The notes under the pieces are model-generated. The model made no database searches and was not told the origin of the DNA. It was given only the letters and a program-made list of their open reading frames with translations. The position numbers were made by a program, and so were the translations under genes. A stretch of DNA of 64,000 nt, from positions 308,501-372,500 of the forward strand of contig NC_011060.1 in NCBI RefSeq assembly GCF_000020645.1. Direction: 5' to 3'. The first letter of the stretch is position 1, and the number at the start of each line of letters is the position of its first letter. Shown here piece by piece: positions 27,833-35,851 of this stretch. The stretch is from Pelodictyon phaeoclathratiforme BU-1. GTDB taxonomy: Bacteria; Bacteroidota; Chlorobiia; Chlorobiales; Chlorobiaceae.

Positions 27833-27905
27833 ACGTGCAATACTCACAAGCTTGGGAATTGGGTGATTGTTCACGCCTACCCACCTGTCAGTAACGCAAT
27901 CAGTT
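27822..27905. repeat. Left copy of an ~84-bp interspersed direct repeat
   Basis: This stretch closely matches 38577-38660 in the same orientation, including the shared words GAAATCGTGAA, TGCAATACTCACAA, TTGGGTGATTGT and CCACCTGTCAGTA. The two copies lie just outside the cassette array on either side. Confidence 0.8.
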
Positions 27906-27906
27906 A

Positions 27907-28205
27907 AGCAAGACGATACCATTTTCATTGACTCGTACATAGGCGTTGCGACATGCCGGGGAAAACGAGGGCGTCTCAGGCTTTTGCCACTTTTTTTTCG
28001 GTTTCGCTCAGGAGGGTGAAGGGGAGCTGGTTGCGCTCGGTAAAACTTTTGTGGGATGCCTGACTGTCGGGGCTGATGCCGAATACCACAATGCCGCGCT
28101 GGATAAACTCCAGAACATTGTTCCGGTAATCCCACAATTGGGCAGTACAGATCGGGGTATCGTCACTGAGGTGAAAGATGATGAGTACATTTTTCCAATC
28201 AGGTC
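27907..28205 (-). pseudogene. Decayed copy of the bcp-type peroxiredoxin gene
   Basis: Read on the minus strand it aligns with the intact gene at 39552-39998: RNNVLEF, GISPDSQASHKSF, LPFTLLSETEKKVAKA, then an in-frame TGA (27976-27978) and a further frame change. The first active-site cysteine is kept (TPICTAQL) but the second is changed to Trp (CTAQLWDYR versus CTAQLCDYR). Both gene ends are missing. A 22-base exact block (28110-28131) is shared with 39830-39851. Confidence 0.85.
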
Positions 28206-28459
28206 AGGACTTGCTACAATATAGGGGTGTCTTATAGCCAAGGTTGACTTACGGGCGATAGTGAGCGCTTCGGCTTTTCATTTTTAACGGGAATTTGGCG
28301 CCCTTCTTCTCAATATTTGTATTTGGGTTGTGAACAGAGGAAGGCAGTGCAACGGAGTGCTTTATGACGCAGCTTTTTGATATTTCTTGCTGTAATATTT
28401 GACGGCGTAAGATTATTTTGCTATACTTTATGAGGTTATCCGTTTGGCAAGGCAAGCGC

Positions 28460-28623
28460 TCTTTTGCGACTCACTTGCTGGAGGGTGGGTATGATGTTCG
28501 AACCATTCTGGATTAATGGGGCATAAAGATGTAAGCACCACGATGATTTATACGCATGTTTTAAACAAAGGTGGTCATGGTGTAAAAAGTCCTGTTGATA
28601 TGTTTATCGCTGGTTTAGACTGA
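28460..28623 (+). pseudogene. C-terminal remnant of an integron-type tyrosine recombinase
   Basis: In one frame 28460-28515 reads SFATHLLEGGYDVRTILD and stops; from 28516 the next frame reads MGHKDVSTTMIYTHVLNKGG and then HGVKSPVD to a stop at 28621-28623. Together these are the box II HxxR-neighbouring helix, the LGHKD block and the catalytic-tyrosine block of tyrosine recombinases; the GGxGVxSPxD tail is typical of integron integrases. The N-terminal two thirds are gone and the frame is broken, so it is inactive. It lies directly upstream of the attC-bearing array, in the same orientation as the cassettes. Confidence 0.8.
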
Positions 28624-28773
28624 TCTGTATAAACCGGCAGGATAAATTAGTTTTGTTTCTCCATATCATTTATAGAAAATAAGTTAAGTGCTATATCTGA
28701 ATAATTCGGAAGTTGTCTTATACAGAAAGCAGCTTTCTACTTTTCCAGAATTAGGCAGATCAGTCTAAACATT

Positions 28774-28780
28774 GTTAGAT
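28774..28780 (+). other. Candidate attI/first cassette boundary
   Basis: GTTAGAT here fits the GTTRRRY recombination core and lies between the integrase remnant and the first cassette gene, where attI is expected. It could instead be the end of an eroded attC. Tentative. Confidence 0.4.
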
Positions 28781-28894
28781 AAAAATACTCCCTGATTATT
28801 TGTTGATTTTCATTTCAAAAAATAATATTAAAAGAATTTATTTAAATCCTTTATTGATTACGTTTTTTATCCATATTAAAAAGAAGTAATTGCT

Positions 28895-29116
28895 ATGAAA
28901 CATATAACCGCTACGGACACCCTTGAGTTATCAGTCCCGGAGAGAATTCAACTGGTAGAAGACATATGGGATACGATATCTAACGAACCTGAAGCTGTCA
29001 AGTTATCGCACGAAGAAAAAAAAATAATTGATGAACGTTTGGAAGCATATCACAGAAACCCCACATTAGGTGCTCCGTGGAAAGATGTTTATAAGAGAAT
29101 AGTATCTAAGCAATGA
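28895..29116 (+). CDS. Antitoxin of the addiction-module (RelB-like) family
   Basis: The 73-residue protein has the LSVPERIQLVEDIWDTI core of short addiction-module antitoxins, followed by EEKKIIDERLEAYHRNPTLG and the terminal PWKDVYKRI that packs against the toxin. Its stop overlaps the toxin start by four bases (ATGA). It should neutralise the downstream RelE/ParE toxin and repress its own promoter. It is the first gene of the first cassette and remains intact although the toxin is split. Confidence 0.87.
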   Translation: MKHITATDTLELSVPERIQLVEDIWDTISNEPEAVKLSHEEKKIIDERLEAYHRNPTLGAPWKDVYKRIVSKQ

Positions 29117-29330
29117 AACATCAAATCATAATCAGACCTGAGGCTGAAAATGATTTAAGAGAATCATTCCTTTGGTATGAAGAAAAAAGGCTGGGGTTGG
29201 GACATGACTTCTTGCTTCAGATTGAGGCTGGTCTTAAATTTATCCAAAGGAACCCTGAGTTAACCACAGTAGAATATAAAGAAGCAAGGAAGCACATCAT
29301 TAAAAAATTCCCTTATAAAATAATCTATCT

Positions 29331-30654
29331 CACTACTGTCCGGCTATAAGTTGAATAAATCTAACTAGTTAGAGGCATAGGTGTTCTCAATTGTGCCAGC
29401 AGAATTCGTAACTAATTGATTTATATCGACTTTCTCAAAAACACTGACACTCAGGATTTGTAGAAAAGTGTAGAGAGATATATCTAAATTCATGCGTTTT
29501 TTTATTAATGCAATAAGCACATATACTGAGATTGCTGTCCAAATTTGTGTTTTAACAGCGTTTTCTGAAGTACCATAAAACGCCTTAATTCGCAAATGTT
29601 GTTTAATCCATTTAAAGAAAAGCTCAATCTTCCACCTGCTTTTATAAAGTTGTGCAATGACCTGAGCAGGAAGAATAAAATTATTTGTTAAAAACACATA
29701 AAGTTTACCAGTTTCAGGATCAGCATACTTGATTCTTCTCATCTTATCCGGATATTCTTTTGCTGATTTAACACTTGTAAGCATTATAGTTTGGTCACAT
29801 CGAACATTGGTAGATTCATTGACTGAATGAGAGTATTGTCGTCTAAAACTTAAATTTGATTTACCTCTTGTGACAAAGAATGCTTGAGATTCATTAATAT
29901 GAAACAATCGCTCAAAGTCAATATAACCACGATCCATAATGTAGAAAGAACCCGGCTCAATAATTAGCATATCGAGGATATTTACATCGTGAACCTTGCC
30001 ATCAGTAATGGCTATAAAAGAAGGAATACTGCCCCGTAAGTCTAATAATGTGTGTATTTTAACAGCCCCTTTGTGTGTCCGAAACTTTGCCCAAGGAAAC
30101 AAGGAAAGACACAAATCAATCGTTGTCGAATCTAAAGCATAAACAGTTTCATCAAGTGTCACGCCAAATGAATCTTTACAATATAGTTCTCGTGCTTTAT
30201 GTATCAGGATTTGCGCAAAATCCTGGTAAATCCTCCAATCTCTTTTTTCATTTGCATCGGCTAATGTACTTCGTGCTATTGTACCTCGTATGCCCATGTG
30301 ATAGAGTTTATTTTGCATACCAAGTAAACAGGTTGTAATATCTCGAAGACTTTCTCGATAGGTTAATTGAGCAAAAAATAAACAGAGATATTGATCCAGG
30401 CAGGTAAACGATTGTACCTTATGATTACCTCCGTAACGTTTGACACAAACTCTAAATTGATGAATAGGCAAATGTTCCTGGAGTTGAGCAAAAATGGTTT
30501 TTCCTGTATACATTTATCATCCCTTTTCTAAAAATTATGGAATGATAAAAATAACAAGTTTTTTTCAAGTCGGTGACGATCAAAAACGTATCGTAACTTG
30601 TTTTATTATTGGGCGATAAACAGTGTTAATTTTTTCAACAACCGGACACCAGTG
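29331..30654 (-). mobile_element. IS4-family insertion sequence with 9-bp target duplication
   Basis: The left end CACTACTGTCCGG and the right end in reverse complement (CACTGGTGTCCGG) form terminal inverted repeats, and AATCTATCT is duplicated at 29322-29330 and 30655-30663. Length 1,324 bases with one transposase gene on the minus strand. Clean ends and an intact gene indicate a recent insertion. Confidence 0.9.
29365..30513 (-). CDS. IS4-family DDE transposase
   Basis: The 382-residue protein has an N-terminal DUF4372-like region and catalytic blocks YALDSTTIDLCLS, IMDRGYIDFERL and the Y-(2)-R-(3)-E-(6)-K signature in YKSRWKIELFFKWIKQHL. This is typical of IS4 group elements. The frame is intact from the ATG at 30513 to a stop just inside the left inverted repeat. 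Confidence 0.92.
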   Translation of the reverse strand: MYTGKTIFAQLQEHLPIHQFRVCVKRYGGNHKVQSFTCLDQYLCLFFAQLTYRESLRDITTCLLGMQNKLYHMGIRGTIARSTLADANEKRDWRIYQDFAQILIHKARELYCKDSFGVTLDETVYALDSTTIDLCLSLFPWAKFRTHKGAVKIHTLLDLRGSIPSFIAITDGKVHDVNILDMLIIEPGSFYIMDRGYIDFERLFHINESQAFFVTRGKSNLSFRRQYSHSVNESTNVRCDQTIMLTSVKSAKEYPDKMRRIKYADPETGKLYVFLTNNFILPAQVIAQLYKSRWKIELFFKWIKQHLRIKAFYGTSENAVKTQIWTAISVYVLIALIKKRMNLDISLYTFLQILSVSVFEKVDINQLVTNSAGTIENTYASN

Positions 30655-30746
30655 AATCTATCTATTCAAAAATGATGCAATTTTTGTTCTGGCAGTGCTT
30701 CATGGCAAAAGAAGTACAGCCTTATTAAAAAACAGAATAGACTGCA

Positions 30747-30809
30747 TCTAACAAAATCACTTCACCTGTCTGTCGGCTTCGCCGCCAGCAGGTGACCTTT
30801 TCGTTAGGT
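30747..30809 (+). other. attC site 1
   Basis: R'' core TCTAAC (30747-30752) and R' core GTTAGGT (30803-30809) enclose the hairpin arms TTCACCTG and CAGGTGA with an inner TCGGC/GCCG stem. About 63 bases. It closes the toxin-antitoxin cassette; the toxin stop lies in R''. Confidence 0.8.
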
Positions 30810-30837
30810 TTCATACACAACACGCACGCTTCGCAAA

Positions 30838-31101
30838 ATGGATAGCTACCAAGACCCTCAGCACGGTAAGACTTATATTAGTCCGAGTCTTGACTCATTT
30901 GGTGAGCCAAAGCGGAAGGTGCGCATTGCCACAAAGCTCATTGAGCATCCAGAGAGCTACGCTTTTGCTCAGATCAAAAACGAAGTCGTGCTAAGACATA
31001 AGGAAGATGCTAAGACCTGTATTACTGCCAAGTTTTTCGAAGATGATCGCGGAATCTTTGTACCTGCCACTCGAAGGCAGTGGCTCAATGAAAATTTCTG
31101 A
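30838..31101 (+). CDS. N-terminal part of a Shedu/DUF4263-type protein (separate frame)
   Basis: An 87-residue frame starting 29 bases after the R' core, MDSYQDPQHGKTYISPSLDS and so on, ending FEDDRGIFV then an unrelated tail PATRRQWLNENF. I recall this N-terminus as part of longer DUF4263 proteins, where the nuclease domain follows in the same frame. Here it overlaps the next gene by 14 bases in a different frame. Either the original gene suffered a deletion with frameshift near 31070, or the two parts are made as separate coupled polypeptides. Confidence 0.6.
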   Translation: MDSYQDPQHGKTYISPSLDSFGEPKRKVRIATKLIEHPESYAFAQIKNEVVLRHKEDAKTCITAKFFEDDRGIFVPATRRQWLNENF

Positions 31102-31882
31102 CGAGGAACTGCGCCGAGTCGTACTTTCCAACGTCCAAGCTCAAGCTCTTTTCCAAGATAATCAAGAGCTATTCGCTGAAGTCATTCGTTCAGCCGTAAC
31201 AAAGGAGGATGTTGTAGCTGTCGGGTATCGCAAGCGTCAATTGCAGGTTTTCCAGCAACTTCTTGAAAATGACGAATACTTCAAAACGGTCAAGACGCAG
31301 AAGCAATGTAACAGCGAAGCAGTGTGGCAAAAATTCTTTGAGAAAAATCCGTGGATTTTTGGCTACGGATTAAGCTACATCCAATTATCCACCCTTGATG
31401 ACAGGAAACTTGAGCAAGTGGTTCACGGTCACACAGTATCAGAGCACGGAAAGAGAGTGGACGCGCTGCTTAAAACTCGCGGGGTTATCTCAAGCCTCTG
31501 CTTCGTCGAGATAAAGACACACAAGACAGAGTTACTCAAATCCCGGCCCTATCGGGTTGGTTGTTGGTCACCATCAGATGAGCTTTCGGGCGCTATCGCG
31601 CAGGTTCAAGGCACCGTTGTACTCGCCACTGAAACGATAAAATCCAAACTCGCTCTCACGGATGATGTTGGAAATCCAACTGGCGAAGAGGCTTTCAACT
31701 ACATGCCCAAATCTTTTCTTGTTGTTGGCAGCCTTCACGAGTTCGTCGGTGACCACGGCGTAAATCAGGAGCGGTATCGTTCGTTCGAACTGTTCAGGCG
31801 CAATACAAACAGCCCGGAAATAGTTACGTTCGACGAACTTTACGAACGAGCACGATTCATCGTTCACCAAAATGAAACCTAA
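31088..31882 (+). CDS. Shedu-type (SduA, DUF4263) nuclease domain protein
   Basis: About 264 residues from the ATG at 31088 (MKISDEELRRVVL). The domain shows NPWIFGYGLSYIQL, KRVDALLKTRG (D125) and LCFVEIKTHKTELL (E141-x-K143), the D...ExK pattern of the PD-(D/E)xK nucleases in the single-gene Shedu antiphage system. Its stop lies inside the R'' core of the next attC, as is usual for cassette genes. If the upstream frame is its lost N-terminus, the protein may be impaired; the nuclease domain itself looks complete. Confidence 0.8.
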   Translation: MKISDEELRRVVLSNVQAQALFQDNQELFAEVIRSAVTKEDVVAVGYRKRQLQVFQQLLENDEYFKTVKTQKQCNSEAVWQKFFEKNPWIFGYGLSYIQLSTLDDRKLEQVVHGHTVSEHGKRVDALLKTRGVISSLCFVEIKTHKTELLKSRPYRVGCWSPSDELSGAIAQVQGTVVLATETIKSKLALTDDVGNPTGEEAFNYMPKSFLVVGSLHEFVGDHGVNQERYRSFELFRRNTNSPEIVTFDELYERARFIVHQNET

Positions 31883-31940
31883 CCCTACATTCAACCCGGA
31901 CTACGCAAAAAGCGCGTAGCCGGTTAATTTCACGTTAGCC
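31878..31940 (+). other. attC site 2
   Basis: R'' CCTAACC (31878-31884) and R' GTTAGCC (31934-31940) enclose a hairpin with CCGGACTACGC and GCGTAGCCGG arms around an A-rich loop. About 63 bases; it ends the Shedu cassette. Confidence 0.8.
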
Positions 31941-31984
31941 CGCACAAAAAGCAGGCACATTTTATACATTTCTGAGAGAATAAT

Positions 31985-33226
31985 ATGTTCCGATATGATC
32001 TAAATAGTCTTTCCCCTGAGTTATTCGCTAAGTTGTGTAATGCCTTATTAATCCGAACGGTCTCGGAAAAAATAAGACCATTTGACACAGTAGGGTCTGA
32101 CGCTGGACGTGACAGCGATTATGATGGTAAAGGAAATGGTGATTATTCGGAATTAGAAGGATATTGGATTTTCCAATATAAACATCACGATGTATCACGA
32201 TTAGGCGTGAAAGAAGCTCGAAATGTTATTCGCCAAGAGATATCTTCTGAACTTAGACATTTGTTCGAGCCGAAAAAGAAACAACCCGATATTTACATAA
32301 TGATAACGAATGTTCCTTTTTCTGGCGTTGTAACCGTTGGCACACATGATTGGTTTAGCAAGGAGATAACAAAATACTCATTAGTACATGCAGAAATATG
32401 GGACTACACAAAGCTCGAGTCAATGATTGATGCTAATTATGAAATCCATAAATCTTTCTTTCCTGATCTAACATATACACAGAGTTTTTTCAAGCAGGTC
32501 ACTGATCGTCTCTCATCCTCAATATTCTGGGAAGGCTTTGAACAGTTATTAAATGTCTCTTCTCAATCTGTCATAGTGTTTCGCTCAAGATCAGATCTGG
32601 AATATGCCAAGAATCTTTTATGGGAGCTGTACGACAACCTTAATATCATAATAGGTGTTTTTTCTACTATAAGCAATTACGTTTATAGTTGGCCTGAATT
32701 TATAGATGTTGCGGAGATTGCTGTACAAAATCCAGAATACAAGATTAGCTTGGGAGAGCATCACTGGATTGAACATGGGGGTGGTGGGGGCAGTCGCAAT
32801 ATTTGGACGGTTCTCCGTGTATTGATTAAAAAAGCTGAAAATCACTCGTGGAGTGCTCATCAGCAAGTAATGGAAATCGCAGAACGTTACAGTAGTGTCG
32901 CAAAAACTATTGCCGAAAATTCCAAACGGTTTTTTAATGAGAGCGATTATGATAGCTTTTATAGAGAGAATGACTTCCTTGTGACTCCCTTACAGTTTAT
33001 AAGATTCAAAACCGTTCAAGATGTTTTGGATTCCCTAAATCAGCTAATTATGTCCAAAGAAAATGGTCATCAAGGATCACTCGAGGGTGCATGGAAAGCG
33101 ACTGAAGCTTTTCATAATGCAATATTATTAACAGATGGGTTACGTCGGAGTGTAAAAGAAACCCTGAAGCAACTTGATTCATCATTAATAATGAGCGAGA
33201 GCCAGACCAAACAGGGTAATAAGTAG
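31985..33226 (+). CDS. Mrr-like restriction-endonuclease-fold protein, C-terminus unknown
   Basis: The 413-residue protein opens LSPELFAKLCNALL and carries AGRDSDYDG then YWIFQYKHHD (D43, Q64-x-K66), the active-site pattern of Mrr-like nucleases. Residues about 165-400 form a region I do not recognise, with a Gly-rich loop HGGGGGSRN near 255-263 and a helical tail. It is the sole gene of its cassette, starting 45 bases after the R' core. A DNA-degrading defence role fits the fold and the company but is inference. Confidence 0.7.
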   Translation: MFRYDLNSLSPELFAKLCNALLIRTVSEKIRPFDTVGSDAGRDSDYDGKGNGDYSELEGYWIFQYKHHDVSRLGVKEARNVIRQEISSELRHLFEPKKKQPDIYIMITNVPFSGVVTVGTHDWFSKEITKYSLVHAEIWDYTKLESMIDANYEIHKSFFPDLTYTQSFFKQVTDRLSSSIFWEGFEQLLNVSSQSVIVFRSRSDLEYAKNLLWELYDNLNIIIGVFSTISNYVYSWPEFIDVAEIAVQNPEYKISLGEHHWIEHGGGGGSRNIWTVLRVLIKKAENHSWSAHQQVMEIAERYSSVAKTIAENSKRFFNESDYDSFYRENDFLVTPLQFIRFKTVQDVLDSLNQLIMSKENGHQGSLEGAWKATEAFHNAILLTDGLRRSVKETLKQLDSSLIMSESQTKQGNK

Positions 33227-33377
33227 TAGACAATATCCATTTGATGTAGATTTTGCAAAAAACAACATTTCGTCTCAGAAAAATCAAGGTCATAATCTAC
33301 GTAAGGGAAATGAATTATTAGGTAAGGTTAGCGAACAAATGAACAAATAGATAAAGTCCTCCCCAAGCAAAAAGCGG

Positions 33378-33505
33378 GCTAACAAAGCGTGCACTGGACG
33401 CTGGGGTACGGTGCGGCTTTTTAAGCATTTTTCTGGCTTCGAGTTTTTTCTGCTCCCAAGCAGAGTCCGCGCCCGCCCCAGCGCCAGTAACGCAAACCGT
33501 TAGGC
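33378..33505 (+). other. attC site 3 (long form)
   Basis: R'' GCTAACAAAGCG (33378-) and R' CCGTTAGGC (ending 33505) with complementary outer arms (GGACGCTGGGG / CCCCAGCGCC). At 128 bases it is much longer than sites 1 and 2, and it resembles site 4 over most of its length. Confidence 0.85.
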
Positions 33506-33532
33506 GCTACTGTACAAATTAAGGAAACAGAA

Positions 33533-34555
33533 ATGAATGATGTTCTGCTTGTAAATATTACATGGAACCCGAAAAACTGGACAAACAGATATATTAATCC
33601 ACGAGCAGGGCATGAATACGCCAGACAAAATGCTGGACACGAATCACTCAACTTCAAATTTGATAAACGAGATATTGATACAGAAAAATTTATACACGGT
33701 TTCGTTCAATGGACAAATCCCCCAAAAAAGTTTCAGAACGGAGGATTAATTATTTTTTACACAAAAAATATTGACTATAAAAAAGGACAAGTTGTGGGAG
33801 TCTACGGCAAATCCGAAATTATTGATCCGCAACAGCACTTTGTTGTTAAAGGTTTTCAAAACAACCAATATAGCATTAACATCAGAGCCGAAAAGCGGTT
33901 TTCGATTTTATTCCCTGTTCCCCTTTCTGCAGACAATTACAAAGCCAAATCAAGTGACAGAATGGTTCCACAAGTTGGATTCACTTATAAAGACAACATA
34001 TTTGCGAAAAAAATTCTCTATGATGAACTTGTAGAATTATCTAACACAGGTATTTTGCAATCCGATTACAAAAAGCTCTCTGATATTTACGAATACTATG
34101 TCGAAGAAAAATTCGAACTTCCGTATTGCTCGCAAGACGAAAAAGAGCAGGAAGAACTTGCCCAATTCTATAAACAAGCAAAGATAAAAGAAGAAATTCT
34201 TGATGAGCTAAATAATCTACAACCGTCGGATAGTGAAGAAATTATTGTGAACAAAAAAACATATAAACGAGACAATAAGACAATTGCTCAAATAAAAATT
34301 CTTCGGGACTTCAAATGCCAAATTTGCGGAGTAACAATTACAAAAAAGGATCGCAGTAAATATATCGAAGCGGCGCACATCAAAGCGAAGCATCAAAAAG
34401 GCAGAGAGACTATAGATAATATAATTTTACTTTGCCCCAACCACCACAAAGAATTTGACTTAGGCGATAGAATAATAAAATCACACGATAGCAATTTTAT
34501 TGATTTTGTACTCAACGGGCAACAGTACAAAATCAGTTTGACAACAGGACAATAA
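33533..34555 (+). CDS. HNH endonuclease with N-terminal EVE/PUA-like domain
   Basis: The 340-residue protein ends in a typical HNH domain at about 260-312: CQICGVTITKK, YIEAAHIKAKHQKG, and NIILLCPNHHKEFDLG, giving two zinc-type CxxC/CxxH pairs and the catalytic His. The first ~150 residues (ITWNPKNW, GGLIIFYTKN, GQVVGVYGKSEII) resemble EVE/PUA-type readers of modified bases. Reader plus HNH nuclease suggests a modification-dependent restriction enzyme; the N-terminal call is less certain. It starts 28 bases after attC 3. Confidence 0.78.
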   Translation: MNDVLLVNITWNPKNWTNRYINPRAGHEYARQNAGHESLNFKFDKRDIDTEKFIHGFVQWTNPPKKFQNGGLIIFYTKNIDYKKGQVVGVYGKSEIIDPQQHFVVKGFQNNQYSINIRAEKRFSILFPVPLSADNYKAKSSDRMVPQVGFTYKDNIFAKKILYDELVELSNTGILQSDYKKLSDIYEYYVEEKFELPYCSQDEKEQEELAQFYKQAKIKEEILDELNNLQPSDSEEIIVNKKTYKRDNKTIAQIKILRDFKCQICGVTITKKDRSKYIEAAHIKAKHQKGRETIDNIILLCPNHHKEFDLGDRIIKSHDSNFIDFVLNGQQYKISLTTGQ

Positions 34556-34560
34556 AAGCA

Positions 34561-34688
34561 GCTAACAAAGCGTGCACATGACTTGTGGGATTCTGTGGCA
34601 TTTTCGAGTATTTTTCTGGTTTCGAGTTTTTCGTGCTTCCGAACAGAATCCACACCCGCACACACGCTGGTAACGCTAACCGTTAGGA
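34561..34688 (+). other. attC site 4 (long form)
   Basis: R'' GCTAACAAAGCG (34561-) and R' CCGTTAGGA (ending 34688), 128 bases, closely similar to site 3 (shared TTTTTCTGG and TTCGAGTTTTT blocks in the loop). It ends the HNH cassette. Confidence 0.85.
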
Positions 34689-34697
34689 GTTTAAATT

Positions 34698-35093
34698 ATG
34701 AAATTGAAATTGCATGTTTTCTTGTCAGTCGCATTATGTCTTGCTTGTTCCGATGTTTTTGCGCAAAGCTACAGGTACGATGTGCCTGTGACGCTCGAAG
34801 GTGTTCTGGTTTCATCGATAGCCGATCCAGAAATTACGTACGATGAGAAATCGCATCAGTTCCCTGCTGTTAGGCTGCACAAATCTATATCGGTGCTGTG
34901 CGCACCAACGGAAACCGATTGCCAACCGGAGTTAGGCGTTACTTTATTGCATTTGGTATTAAAAAAACCAGATATGGCTAAATTCAAGAGTTTGAAAGGC
35001 AAGCCTGTCAAGTTGAATGGGACTCTGTTCCACTCTGACAATGGTCACCATTTCACGTCGGTGTTATTGGATGTTGGATCAATCATCCCCTAA
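34698..35093 (+). CDS. Secreted DUF4431-type protein
   Basis: The 131-residue protein has a signal peptide (MKLKLHVFLSVALCLACSDV, cleavage near FAQ-S) and a small beta-rich domain ending GTLFHSDNGHHFTSVLLDV, which I recognise as DUF4431. Function unknown. It is a typical single-gene cassette: start 10 bases after attC 4 with GTTAGGAG as ribosome site, stop within the R'' core of attC 5. Confidence 0.8.
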   Translation: MKLKLHVFLSVALCLACSDVFAQSYRYDVPVTLEGVLVSSIADPEITYDEKSHQFPAVRLHKSISVLCAPTETDCQPELGVTLLHLVLKKPDMAKFKSLKGKPVKLNGTLFHSDNGHHFTSVLLDVGSIIP

Positions 35094-35165
35094 CAATGCG
35101 GTCGTGAGGGTTGCTCCGCAATCAGCGCTGCTGATCGCTCCGTGCCCCTCACCTAAATATTAGGC
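35089..35165 (+). other. attC site 5
   Basis: R'' CCTAACAATGCG (35089-) and an R' core ATTAGGC (35159-35165, with A in place of G), with GTGAGGG / CCCCTCAC arms. The altered R' core may lower recombination. About 77 bases. Confidence 0.7.
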
Positions 35166-35235
35166 CCGCGAAAGCGAATTCCGCACTCACGGGTTCTTAA
35201 TAACTGCGGCAAACCAATAAAAAGGAGGATAGAAA

Positions 35236-35658
35236 ATGGCAGACTTGAGAATCTCCAGAAAGGGCATAATTCAAGGGGAATTCACTCTTGAACAGATCAT
35301 TGATGGAGCGCGGACGGGCAATTTTCTGCCTTCGGATGATGTCTTGCAAAAAGGAAGCTCAAGCTGGACGAAGCTCGGCAATATTGAGGGTGTTGAGTTT
35401 CCAAAGCCTATAGTTCCGTCTCCGCTTGTGGAGTGTGAGGCTCCGCCCCGTCCACCGGAATACAGCGGTATCTACCGCTCTTCCGACCAGAAAATGCTGA
35501 CAGGATTTTGTGCGGGGATAGCGCATCGTTTCGGTATCCATCATGGAGTTGCCCGCTTTGCATTCGTCATACTCATCATCATAACCAGTAGCATTTTGTT
35601 TTGGATTTACTGGCTAAGCCTTCTCTTGCCCAAGTTGCCGACGAAAGATGTAGCTTGA
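35236..35658 (+). CDS. GYF_2 plus PspC domain membrane protein
   Basis: The 140-residue protein starts after a strong AAAGGAGG site. Residues 1-55 match GYF_2 (GEFTLEQIIDGARTGNFLP, ending SSSWTKLGNI). Residues 79-137 match PspC: IYRSSDQKMLTGFCAGIAHR, followed by one hydrophobic segment (FVILIIITSSILFWIYWLSL). PspC proteins take part in envelope-stress responses; with a GYF domain, protein-protein contact at the membrane is likely. Unusual as an integron cassette cargo. Confidence 0.82.
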   Translation: MADLRISRKGIIQGEFTLEQIIDGARTGNFLPSDDVLQKGSSSWTKLGNIEGVEFPKPIVPSPLVECEAPPRPPEYSGIYRSSDQKMLTGFCAGIAHRFGIHHGVARFAFVILIIITSSILFWIYWLSLLLPKLPTKDVA

Positions 35659-35682
35659 TTTTGCAGCAAAATCGGAGAGCAT

Positions 35683-35847
35683 TTGTTTGTTACTGCATAT
35701 TCTATTGCTATTATCGTGTATCTGCTTACCTGGAATTGTACTCATATTGCTAATGCTGTTGTGCGGCCAAAAATCGAATCTCTGTGTAGAGAATTCGGCT
35801 ATGAACCGCCAATAATTTGTACACCACAAGAACTGATGGAGGGCTGA
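35683..35847 (+). pseudogene. C-terminal remnant of a VapC-like PIN-domain toxin
   Basis: Frame ending at 35847: YLLTWNCTHIANAVVRPKIE, then GYEPPIICTPQELMEG. This is the characteristic end of PIN-domain toxins that precede a small MW(x)DPIV-type gene. The catalytic acidic residues of the N-terminal half are absent and the sequence before 35710 is scrambled. It was probably cut when this cassette fused with the GYF-PspC gene. Confidence 0.7.
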
Positions 35848-35851
35848 TTTT

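Larger units (their letters stand above)
29113..30751 (+). pseudogene. RelE/ParE-type toxin gene interrupted by an IS4-family element
   Basis: The first part (29113-29330) codes for the family start IIRPEAENDLRESFLWYEEK and continues to KFPYKIIYL. An IS then intervenes. Removing the IS and one copy of the 9-base duplication restores one frame that continues FKNDAIFVLAVLHGKRSTAL to a TAA at 30749-30751, giving a normal 101-residue toxin. That stop overlaps the R'' core of the first attC. The uninterrupted read-through of the left part ends in IS sequence (TTVRL) and lacks the catalytic C-terminus, so the toxin is probably inactive. Confidence 0.9.

Noticed and set aside
27946..28224. 92-residue plus-strand frame
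   Set aside because: It is the antisense of the decayed bcp copy, which explains the sequence better.
28895..30751. Reading the toxin as a complete 78-residue protein ending at 29349
   Set aside because: The last residues come from IS sequence and the catalytic C-terminus is restored only by removing the IS.
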